Shown here: positions 56,034 through 64,000 of the stretch, piece after piece
Layout of the letters: each line of letters starts with the position of its first letter
Position numbering within the stretch: position 1 is the first letter of the stretch
Origin: Periplaneta americana
Taxonomy: Eukaryota > Arthropoda > Insecta > Blattodea > Blattidae
DNA: 64,000 nt
NCBI RefSeq assembly: GCF_040183065.1
Contig: NC_091132.1
Location: 87,000,606 to 87,064,605 of the forward strand
Direction of reading: 5' to 3'
Notes under the pieces: generated by a model
Database searches by the model: none
What the model saw: only the letters and a program-made list of their open reading frames with translations
What the model was told of the DNA's origin: nothing
Position numbers and translations under genes: made by a program

Positions 56034-56607
56034 CAGGGTTGTTTCCGATCTCTGATAACGAATTTGAATGACATCATGTGCGTCAGGAATCACACGACAG
56101 CTGAACTGTGGCGCGAGGTGACAGACCAGTAATGAGTGATCTCATAGTCACAGTGCACGGTGACTCACAGCAGAAATTCCCAAGAAAATAGAGCCTTTTT
56201 ATGAGGAGTACATACCAAACCTTTCCGATGCCAAATACAGTTAAGTGAAAATAAAAGAAGCCTGCAAAACACGTGGTTTCGTTATTTCCAAGAAAGACAT
56301 CTTGTGTGTACCTAATAAGACTGGCAAAGTTCGGGTGGGATTAATTCCAGAGCGGGAATAACGAAACCTTGTGTTTTGCAGGCTCCTATGATTTTCACGT
56401 AACTGTACCTGGCATCGGAAAGAGTTATGTACCCCTCCCAAAAAGGCTCGATTTTCTTGGGCATTGCTACTGTGATACAACGTGCACTCTGATTATGAAA
56501 TCACTCACTACTGGTCTGTCACCTCTTGCCGCAATTCAGCTGTGGGTGTGATTCCTGACGCACACGACGACATTAAAATTCGTTATCAGAGATCGGAAAC
56601 AACCCTG
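56034..56607. mobile_element. Foldback MITE, TA target site (copy 2)
   Basis: 574 bp, ends CAGGGTTGTTTCCGATCTC and complement, TA on both sides (56032-56033, 56608-56609). Same family as 19359-20066 across both arms. Compared with copy 1, about 55 bp near the loop of the right arm is missing. Confidence 0.88.
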
Positions 56608-56609
56608 TA

Positions 56610-57112
56610 TACATCACCATTTCATCTCACCCAAGAGACAAACTTTCGTCATATGTATTATACAATATCATCCTACAAAGCAAGCAACCACAGGAACCCC
56701 TAAAGTTGGTGCCAATGTCTGAGCATAGAATCTAAAAAGCTAGCATGATTTTATAAAAAAAACCTAATTCGATTGAACAATGCGTTCAATATATCATCAT
56801 TGTAATGTTTAACGAAGCTCTAAATTTTCAATCTAAAATGTCTATAATTTCTTACATTGGGTGAGATATGAATAAATTAAGAAATACTACTCGTATATCT
56901 TAGCTTGGGTTAATTTAGTTTAGCTTAGCTTGTTTTTCGAGGGCCGGACTCGGACGGATCCTTGTATTTAGGCTTACATTGGCCCATTGTGCGTCCTACA
57001 TATATATGACGACTGATCAAGTGCGATAAGTGGCCTGGGTGGTATTTCTGAATCCAGTGCTGACAAGTGAGTCATCCTACCTCAGCCCTCACAGTGTGAA
57101 GTCCCAACTCAG
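56610..57112. other. Unassigned
   Basis: Nothing recognised. Confidence 0.45.
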
Positions 57113-57389
57113 ATGAATGTCCGGAGCCCCAAGCCCATACTATCAACAGAGAGACTTGCAGGTCATAATGTCCATGACATGAACGTCCAGTCGATATCAG
57201 GTCCAATGACAAATGTGTCCACACTAAAAATATGTTCAATTTTCTTATACCAAAATGCCCAAGCAAAAATGTCCATCAAAATCTATCTGTTGAACCGATT
57301 AGATATTAACATTAAAATATTAGAAAATTAAATTATTTTAATAGCAGTTTCGGCACAAATTTATTAATGAAAATGGTAACTAAATAGTG

Positions 57390-58411
57390 AAAGTAAGTAA
57401 GGAGTAACAGAATTTACATGATTTTATAACGTTAAGAAAATTACATCATTCAGTAAGTGGGGAGTTACAGAATTAACAAAATTTCATTAAGTTAAGGAAA
57501 TTACATCATTCAGTAAGTGGGGAGTTACAGAATTTACACAATTTCATTAAGTTAAGAAATTTACATCATTCAGTAAATGGGAAGCTACAGAATTTACACA
57601 ATTTCATTAAGTTAAGGAAATTACATCATTCAGTAAGTGGGGAGTTACAGAATTTATACAATTTCATTAAGTTAAGAAAATTACATCATTCAGTAAATGG
57701 GGAGCTACAGAATTTACACAATTTCATTAAGTTAAGGAAATTACATCATTCAGTAAGTGGGGAGTTACAGAATTTATACAATTTCATTAAGTTAAGAAAT
57801 TTACATCATTCAGTAAATGGGAAGCTACAGAATTTACACAATTTCATTAAGTTAAGGAAATTACATCATTCAGTAAGTGGGGAGTTACAGAATTTACACA
57901 ATTTCATTAAGTTAAGAAAATTACATCATTCAGTAAGTGGGGAGTTACAGAATTTACACAATTTCATTAAGTTAAAAAAATTACATCATTCAGTAAGTGG
58001 GGAGTTACAGAATTTACACAATTTCATGAAGTTAAGAAAATTACATCATTCAGTAAGTGGGGAGTTACAGAATTTACACAATTTCATTAAGTTAAGAAAA
58101 TTACATCATTCAGTAAATGAGGAGTTACAGAATTTACACAATTTCATTAAGTTAAGAAAATTACATCATTCAGTAAGTGGGGAGTTACAGAATTTACACA
58201 ATCTCATTAAGTTAAGAAAATTACATCATTCAGTAAGTGGGGAGTTACAGAATTTACACAATTTCATTAAGTTAAGAAAATTACATCATTCAGTAAGTGG
58301 GGAGTTACAGAATTTACACAGTTTCATTAAGTTACGAAAATTACATCATTCAGTAAGTGGGGAGTTACAGAATTTACACAATTTCATCAAGTTAAGAAAA
58401 TTACATCATTC
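57390..58411. repeat. 60-bp tandem satellite, about 17 units
   Basis: Unit built of TTCATTAAGTTAAGAAAATT, ACATCATTCAGTAAGTGGGG and AGTTACAGAATTTACACAAT. From 57481 to 58400 every unit is exactly 60 bp with no indel. In 57481-57900 two variants alternate (GTTAAGGAAA with GGAGTTACAG; GTTAAGAAAT with AAATGG..AGCTACAG). From 57901 on the units are nearly identical. The 140-codon plus frame across it (58026-58448) exists only because 60 is a multiple of 3. Confidence 0.97.
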
Positions 58412-58518
58412 CTGCTCAAGACGAACCGTAATGTTTAATTTTAGGTGATATGATATTGCTCTGAGGTAAAGCTTCACATTCCCCTGGTACTTATATTGCC
58501 GATAAGATCGTAGGCCTA

Positions 58519-58818
58519 CTATTTGTAGCTAGCACCCTTCGTTGATTTGTTTCGTATTTCTTGTTTATTTTGTTCTTGGCTCATGTGGTTGAGAAATCGC
58601 CAAATACTAACATGGTGAACAGATATTATCCTCTGGAACCTCGAATGAAACACTTCAACTATGTTGTTCGTCCGATGGTGGCCATGAAGAGTTGATTCAT
58701 AAACATTCCATTCCTCTGGTGGAAATAAAGGAGCAACAGCTGTTCGTCTCCCTTCCACTTGTCTACCCCTTACATATACATGATGTTTCTTGGTCAGAGT
58801 ATCAAACTGGAATTGCAT
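58519..58818 (-). pseudogene. MULE transposase, C-terminal fragment
   Basis: 99-codon minus frame with PLFPPEEWNVYESTLHGHHR then TNNIVEVFHSRFQRI and VSIWRFLNHMSQEQ. This is the conserved end of animal Mutator-like transposases (LFP..WN.....L....RTNN..E..H..F). The catalytic core is not present here; a core fragment of a related protein is at 28750-29138. Confidence 0.75.
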
Positions 58819-58940
58819 TACTACGTGGACATTTTGGTTGGACTAGATGCCTTGTGGACGTTTCCTGCGATGGACCTTTTGGGTTGGACGATATAATGCA
58901 GGACATTTTTGTGCATTGGACATTCTACGTTGGACATTAT

Positions 58941-59424
58941 ATCTGCTCACCACAGAGAGGTGCAGATGGCTGTCACACACTGGTTCCGATCCCAGGATGC
59001 AAACGTCTACGACACAAGGACACGAAAGTAATTGATCCCACGGTATGGCAAATGTCTAATTTCCGGTGGAGAATATGTTGAAAAATACCTGAACAGTATG
59101 TGTATCTGTTGCAATAAATCTTTCCATGAAATTGTGTTTTCTTTCTGTAAACGGCTCCAGGGAAACTTACGTTCTGTGGAGCTCTCGTAATTGCGCTCGA
59201 GTGGCCAAAATTTGTACAAGCACTTGTTTTGACATTGTTAACATGGTGGACGAAACTAAATTGTTTAACTTTTTTATCTGCCCCCATGAGAATGTTTGCT
59301 TGTAAGTTCGTTGATAGTATTAATATCGAATGTGTAATACATTTACTGATGTCTGTTAATTGACTAATTTGAAAGTATATATTATGACGAGTTTTTAGAT
59401 TATAAATTCACATACGCATGCTGT
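58941..59424. other. Unassigned
   Basis: Includes a possible tRNA-like B box region near 58975-59010 (minus) but no complete head. Otherwise nothing recognised. Confidence 0.35.
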
Positions 59425-59425
59425 T

Positions 59426-59494
<69 letters not shown>
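59425..59494. repeat. (AAT)n microsatellite
   Basis: About 23 uninterrupted AAT units. Confidence 0.95.
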
Positions 59495-59495
<1 letters not shown>

Positions 59496-59567
59496 GCTTT
59501 ATTTATGTATGGCGTGTTCGTAGATGTACGTTGAAGAGATAATCTGCAAATATTTGAGATACTTATA

Positions 59568-60415
59568 CAGGGTGGGGCATAGGAACCAAGTGTTTTTAAA
59601 ATAATCATAAAATAGTTTTTGTTTTCAACACAATTTATTGATAGAACAACATTTGTGAGAACATACCATTTCAATTATGGGCGGAAAATTACATCTGGCA
59701 TGTGATGTCCGTCTGCGATGACGCATTGTTGAAGGCGCTAACGAAAATTGACCTCTACTCTTTCCAGATCTCTGTTGATTTGAGTGATGTGTTGACGTAT
59801 CGCGTCCTTTAATTCAGCAGCCCAATACCGAAAATTTTGTCTGTTAACGGCTACATTAAGACGGAAATGGGCTTCATCATTCATTGCAACCATCATGTTT
59901 TCATACTGCTCGTGGAGTGCAAGCATTTTCTGTGCGAAATTCATCGTTGGGGTAATCCCTTACATGGAATTTCTAAACAGCCACCGATCTTGTATGGGTG
60001 TAAATGTAAATCGTTATGCAAAATCCGTCGTACGATTGCTGATTCCAAGTCCAGCGCAGTATTGCTTATCTGACTCTTTAAACATTTTCTGGAGTCCCCA
60101 CTCTGCGTTGGTGGCTGGGTATTGCGCCTTTTGTTCAAAGATTGTTAACCCAACATAAGATTGTGTCATGCACGGAAACAGAATCATTGCGATTAATATT
60201 GAATCTGTAGCAAAACTCACGCCGTACCATGGTCACCGACTCGCCATTCCTAACAAAAGAATCATACGCAAACATGCGTCCACTGCTCCATCATGCCGAC
60301 TGCAGGTGAAATGCTATGAGCCACGGAATGGAATGTCACATGCCGCACGTCTCTCCCTTTCATAATGACCGAGTACAAGCCATTCCAAAAACATTTGCTT
60401 CCCATGCCCCACCTT
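59568..60415 (-). mobile_element. Internally deleted mariner-superfamily element
   Basis: 848 bp with ends CAGGGTGGGGCATAGGAA and complement CAAGGTGGGGCATGGGAA, TA at both sides (59566-59567, 60416-60417). It codes on the minus strand for a broken transposase. About the middle third of a normal gene is missing, which makes it intermediate between an autonomous element and a MITE. Confidence 0.85.
59660..60360 (-). pseudogene. Mariner-superfamily transposase pseudogene with internal deletion
   Basis: Minus strand, N-terminal part with frame breaks (AQYPATNAEWGLQKMF, then a helix-turn-helix-like segment ending RRILHNDLHLHPYKI). Next comes FAQKMLALHEQYENMMVAMN with DEAHFRLNVAVNRQNFRYW, which contains the first catalytic Asp. 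FRYW is joined directly to AAELKDAIRQHITQINRDLE and NFRQRLQQC-like sequence, the C-terminal end. The stretch with the second and third catalytic residues is therefore deleted, and the protein would be inactive. Confidence 0.78.
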
Positions 60416-60658
60416 GTAATTGTAATGTGGTACAATTAATAAATGTTTAATATGATATCATTAATAAATATAAAATTCATAGACTGAAAATATTATGTAA
60501 TGAACGTTATGTGGTAATTAAATTTGAAAGCTCTTTGACGGATATAGACTTACTTGAACTAGGCCGTATGCGAGTTGTAAATGTAAGATGCGTCGTTTAT
60601 TTATAGATGTTGGTTGTGGTACTATTTATTATAAAGAATAATAAATTATAAAGAATTT

Positions 60659-60780
60659 TAGTTTTGTCCAATAAATATGTAGAAATTCATCCGAACAAAT
60701 GTAACATTTTAAAATTCCTTTTCAGAACGAAAAATTACATTTTTCGGATCAAATTTCTGCACATTTGAAGGACAAAACTA
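60659..60780. mobile_element. 122-bp MITE
   Basis: Left end TAGTTTTGTCCAATAAATAT and right end ACATTTGAAGGACAAAACTA. Arms of about 45 bp include GAAATTCATCCGA and TCGGATCAAATTTC. No clear TSD. Confidence 0.75.
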
Positions 60781-61715
60781 TTTTTTAAATAATTTATATC
60801 ATAATACAATATGCTCCCTTAAATTGACTGAGCATATTGAGAATTAAATCAATGGTTTTCCCAAAACATTCTATGAAATGTTTCATGTAAAACATTATCT
60901 CGAAAAGGAAGCAAAAATTAACAAAATTGTATTAAACCTTGTTTAAAATATCTCAAGGAATAAGCCTAACTCCCTGAAATGTATGTTTTAAGATGAGAAA
61001 AACTAATTTTTCACAAAATGTACCAAATGAAAGTGGCAACAATTATAAAGCATATACATAAAACAAATCTCAACTCTTAATCGCACAAAGCACATTCACA
61101 AATCTGCAATGCTTGGGGAAAGTGGCATAAGTCAGTTTCCACAAACATTTTTATTAATTTATTGACAACTTACGGAACATCTACTCCCTTGGGAAAAGAG
61201 ACATAAGTATTTCTCTCATTACAATAATTCATACAGAAGAAAATCAAATTGACATAAACCAGTGTGAAGACAGTTTTTTCCTTCTCCTGTAAAATTAACA
61301 TTTTTGAATTTAGACTTATTTTACAGAATCTTCAGTGTTATTCCTAGGTCACTTTTGATCATAATTATGTCTTCAAAATCCAAACTCTGATGTCTAGCAT
61401 CCCAGTTGTATTCTTGCTTCAACTAGAACCTTTAAAGCGGAAACTGATATAATCCCATTTTGCACGAATGTTTCATGAATTACATAACTGACATTAGAGA
61501 CGATATTTCTTTATTTTCAGATCACCTGTTTATAAGAAATATAAATTAAATCAATAATAATCAATTAAAATAAACGATCCCGAACAATATAAGAAGACCT
61601 TCTCGCATCAGTTCAATGCAATATATAAACCTTGTCCTGTAGAGTGTCTTGAAATTATACAGAACTGAACAATAAATTCTTTGCTCATTACATAAAGCTG
61701 TAGATTTATCCTACA
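60781..61715. other. Unassigned AT-rich DNA
   Basis: No gene, foldback or tandem repeat recognised. Confidence 0.5.
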
Positions 61716-61717
61716 TA

Positions 61718-62185
61718 CAGAGTGCGGCAATGAATCGGGCGATTTTAAAAAGGTTATCATGGGTGAATGACTAGATTTATTCACCTTTATCACAGACGAA
61801 CACAAAGTATACATCCAAGCATTTAGTTTACAAGCAATTTAAGTGAATGAACAGTTCTTATTTTGCGAAAATAACGTCCTGCAAATGACCACCATTCCTC
61901 TGTACGCACTCGGTAAGTCGTTTCCTAACATCACCCATTCTCTTTGCAGCATCTCCACAGGAATTCGTTCAATTTCTTCCCGAATTCGGTGTTTCAACTC
62001 CTGAATCGTGCGTGGTGCTGGAGCACTAAAAACGTGAGATTTTAACTACCCCCAGAGAAAGAAGTCACAGGCTGAAAGATCGGGAGACCTAGCCGGCCGT
62101 GAAGATAACATGGTTGGGAAACAAATTCCTCATAGCTACCATGAAGACTCGTGCGGTGAATCGCCCGATTCACTGCCGCACCTTG
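61718..62185 (-). mobile_element. Internally deleted mariner-superfamily element (468 bp)
   Basis: Ends CAGAGTGCGGCAATGAATCG and complement CAAGGTGCGGCAGTGAATCG, with TA on both sides (61716-61717, 62186-62187). On the minus strand it retains only the transposase C-terminus. An inner GGGCGATT pair extends the TIR to about 27 bp. Confidence 0.85.
61874..62100 (-). pseudogene. Mariner-superfamily transposase, C-terminal fragment
   Basis: Reads RPARSPDLSACDFFLWG, the region of the third catalytic Asp, then a stop, LKSHVFSAPAPRTIQELKHR and EEIERIPVEMLQR. After a frameshift comes RKRLTECVQRNGGHLQDVIF and a stop. The similarity to the 59568-60415 and 18315-18711 relics is at motif level only, so these are three different families. 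Confidence 0.75.
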
Positions 62186-62394
62186 TATTTATGTTGCATT
62201 ATGAGTAATAATGAGTATACCATATTGGGTACCTAAAAAATTATTGAATGTCTACGCATTCTATTTTCGTCAAGCGCTTTTCATCAATGATACAAGTAAG
62301 ATAACTTCGAATAAAACAGTCATATTATGAAGTACTCGACTATTGTAGTTCAACATACACAATAATCCAGGAACGCAATTGTTTATGTAGGAAT

Positions 62395-62730
62395 CTATGG
62401 TGCGACAGTCTATCTACGGTCAAGACCGAGCAGTCGACTGCTGGCAACACGTCCACATGCTTCAGCAGAGGTAAACGATCATCCAACCAGTACTGGGGTA
62501 ACGTGTGCTCAGCACGATGATCCCCCCAGCCGTTATAGCTGGTTTTAGAAACCGGATTTCTCTGCCTAACGTAGCAATGAAATTTATCACGGTGCTGGGT
62601 GGGCACTGGACCCATACACTGGCCAAAATGTCATGAGAAAATTCCTTCTTCGTGAAGACTCGAACCAGCGCTCATTCCGTAACGCGAGGAGACCAGGCAT
62701 GAAGCTTTAGACGCGACGCTACGGCGCGGG
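62395..62730 (-). mobile_element. tRNA-derived SINE (copy 3 of the 2.2-kb family)
   Basis: Minus strand: CCGCGCCGTAGCGTCGCG head, B box GGTTCGAGTCTTC, GGAATTTTCTCATGACATTT, the GCCCACCCAGCACCGTGATAA block (also in the 34-kb copy), then CAGCTATAACGGCTGGGG as at 2391. The 3' end is diverged (GCTGAAGCATGTGGACG). TSD not identified. Confidence 0.8.
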
Positions 62731-63520
62731 CAACAACCTGGCAAAACCAATTTTTACGTGAATAACGTCTTTAAAAGCAAAAAGATACATGGGGTACCAA
62801 GACGGAAAAGTCTATGTAACGTTTAAGTCGATGTAATGCTTGTAGTTGTTTGCGAGGTGATCCATTCCGATACAATTTTGTAACTAATTATACGATTGAA
62901 ATAAATGTGGTCTCGTTCGATAGGGTATATGACTACGATGCGAGCATAATTTTGAGTTGGCACCGTGCATGCACGGGTGTGGCTCTCGGCGATCGGCGGA
63001 TATTTTGAGCGCGAGCTTTCTGGGGGTCGTGGGCCAATTACATGGTACCTACATATTCCAATTCTCCAGACTTGACAACACCCGATAACTATGTTTGAGG
63101 CTTTTTTTTTATGGAATGATGTATTTGCACAGCAAACCAGGGATATTGATGAGCTCAAAACAAAGATTTCTCATCTTCTGAAAATATTACCCTAAGGAGT
63201 TAGACATACATTGGAAGAAAATTAGCATCACAATGTGAATTTTGTTCTGTACAAAATAGTTGAGATACAATGTGGCCAAAACTTACATCCTTCTAGAATG
63301 TATTCACAGGTTAATCAAAAAGAAATAGTAACCGTTTTCATGTTACAGAGTTTTTATTTGTCTGTTCCCGAACGGGTCATTCTGCACATTTATTGCGCTA
63401 CTTTGTCAGGCAATACGGATAAAGGGTGGAGGTTGGTGCTGCTCACGTACACTGAGGTCACTATCTTAAAGACCCTTTGTTCTATCTCGAAGTTTTACAT
63501 ATGACGAGAAATTATTAAGC
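62731..63520. other. Unassigned
   Basis: Two open frames of 89-111 codons (62823-63158 minus, 63235-63504 plus) show no recognisable domain and have AT-rich, non-conserved-looking composition. Nothing else seen. Confidence 0.4.
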
Positions 63521-63534
63521 GATAAAATGAATTT

Positions 63535-63785
63535 ATTTTATTGGGTTATTTTACGACGCTGTATCAACATCTAGGTTATTTAGCGTCTGAATGAAATGAA
63601 GGTGATAATGCCGGTGAAATGAGTCCGGGGTCCAGCACCGAAAGTTACCCAGGATTTGCTCGTATTGGGTTGAGGGAAAACCCCGGAAAAAACCTCAACC
63701 AGGTAACTTGCCCCGACCGGGATTCGAACCCGGGCCACCTGGTTTCGCGGCCAGACGCGCTGACCGTTACTCCACAGGTGTGGAC
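63535..63785 (-). mobile_element. SINE with tRNA-like head, shared tail and 14-bp TSD
   Basis: Minus strand: head with A-box-like GTGGAGTAACGGTCAGCGCG and a strong B box GGGTTCGAATCCC, CTGG/CCAG anticodon stem, then GGTTGAGGTTTTTTCCGGG. The tail reads CAGCGTCGTAAAATAACCC. GATAAAATGA(A/G)TTT at 63521-63534 and 63786-63799 is the target duplication (one mismatch). The tail is shared with three other SINEs here whose heads differ. Confidence 0.85.
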
Positions 63786-63799
63786 GATAAAATGAGTTT

Positions 63800-64000
63800 C
63801 TACTTTTTTTTCAACATAACAGAATTCCTGGAAATGCGTTCTTGAAGTTTCTGAATGTCACCCAAGTATTTGGCAATCAAATAGCTTCTCAGTATTAGGT
63901 TTGCACACCTGAATTGTACTTCGTGACTACATACATTTAGTTAGAGGATAACTCTTCGCCTTTCTAGTAAGATTTAATACACAACGAATGCAGAATTTTA
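63800..64000. other. Unassigned window end
   Basis: Nothing recognised. Confidence 0.4.

Larger units (their letters stand above)
57113..58940. mobile_element. MULE derivative containing a 60-bp satellite
   Basis: Left end region (57115-57260) carries repeated AATGTCC words (GAATGTCCGG, ATAATGTCCATGAC, AAATGTGTCC, AAAATGTCCATC). The right end region (58825-58940) carries the complement GGACATT repeatedly, often as TTGGACATT. The interior contains a MULE transposase fragment. The layout parallels the FLYWCH-bearing element at 21546-22364. Boundaries are approximate and no TSD was found. Confidence 0.6.

Noticed and set aside
57390..58411. Regular 60-bp repeats considered as a CRISPR array
   Set aside because: There are no distinct spacers: the whole 60 bp repeats. 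The host is a eukaryote and no cas genes are present.
58026..58448. 140-codon repeat protein (KLRKLHHSVSGELQNLHNF units)
   Set aside because: The 60-bp satellite is a multiple of three with no in-frame stop in those units; earlier units of the same array do contain stops.

Overview
This is a eukaryotic window, almost certainly from an insect with a large, repeat-rich genome. A cockroach or related polyneopteran is my best guess. The base composition is AT-rich, no operons or bacterial gene structure are visible, and the recognisable coding matter is LINE retrotransposons and BED/hAT, MULE, Harbinger and Tc1/mariner relics. I found no convincing host gene, no rRNA gene, no functional-looking tRNA gene and no CRISPR array. 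The window is best read as layered transposon insertions whose order can be worked out from target-site duplications (TSDs). Family names used here are mine: LINE-I is an I/LOA/R1-type element with RNase H; LINE-A is an RTE-like element with (TAAG)n tails; LINE-B is an RTE-like element with (AATG)n tails.

Region by region. 1-9.6 kb: mostly unassigned AT-rich DNA with a tRNA-derived SINE (2.2 kb), a broken BED-finger/hAT GTF2IRD2-like gene (4.6-5.4 kb), a MITE (7.4 kb) and the 3' end of an R2-like LINE (8.8-9.6 kb). 11-17 kb: a LINE-A fragment split by an inverted SINE pair, decayed minisatellite, a 180-bp MITE, a non-autonomous PIF/Harbinger element (14.4-15.5 kb) and more LINE-A debris. 17.4-20.1 kb: a long-TIR mariner-type element carrying a transposase pseudogene and split by a LINE-I fragment, then a foldback MITE. 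21.0-28.6 kb: a giant (about 7.6 kb) imperfect inverted repeat, itself hit by a MULE derivative with a FLYWCH finger, a microsatellite-bearing insert, a palindromic MITE, a LINE-B tail and a hAT element with perfect 8-bp TSDs.

28.7-39.1 kb: MULE transposase fragment, foldbacks, LINE-A with a nested MITE, several SINEs with different tRNA-like heads, a large foldback (35.3-36.4 kb) carrying its own MITE and SINE, and a hAT-type non-autonomous element. 39.2-44.1 kb: a 4.9-kb minisatellite made of a conserved core of roughly 70-75 bp joined to a variable (TTA)n tract. 46.4-52.75 kb: a full-length LINE-I (6.3 kb) with two intact reading frames, ORF1 (three zinc knuckles) and ORF2 (endonuclease, reverse transcriptase, RNase H, C-terminal zinc motif), flanked by a 13-bp TSD. 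It sits inside a LINE-A copy, and removing it with one TSD copy restores the LINE-A reading frame.

54-64 kb: LINE-B split by an inverted SINE dimer, a second copy of the 19.4-kb MITE, a MULE derivative carrying a 60-bp satellite and a MULE transposase fragment, two internally deleted mariner relics, and two more SINEs.

How it fits together: the LINE-I proteins are the only apparently intact coding set and would act in cis on their own RNA and on 3' fragments sharing the terminal hairpin (two such fragments are here). SINEs and MITEs are dependents of LINE and DNA-transposon machinery. All family names come from reading motifs by eye; no database search was possible.
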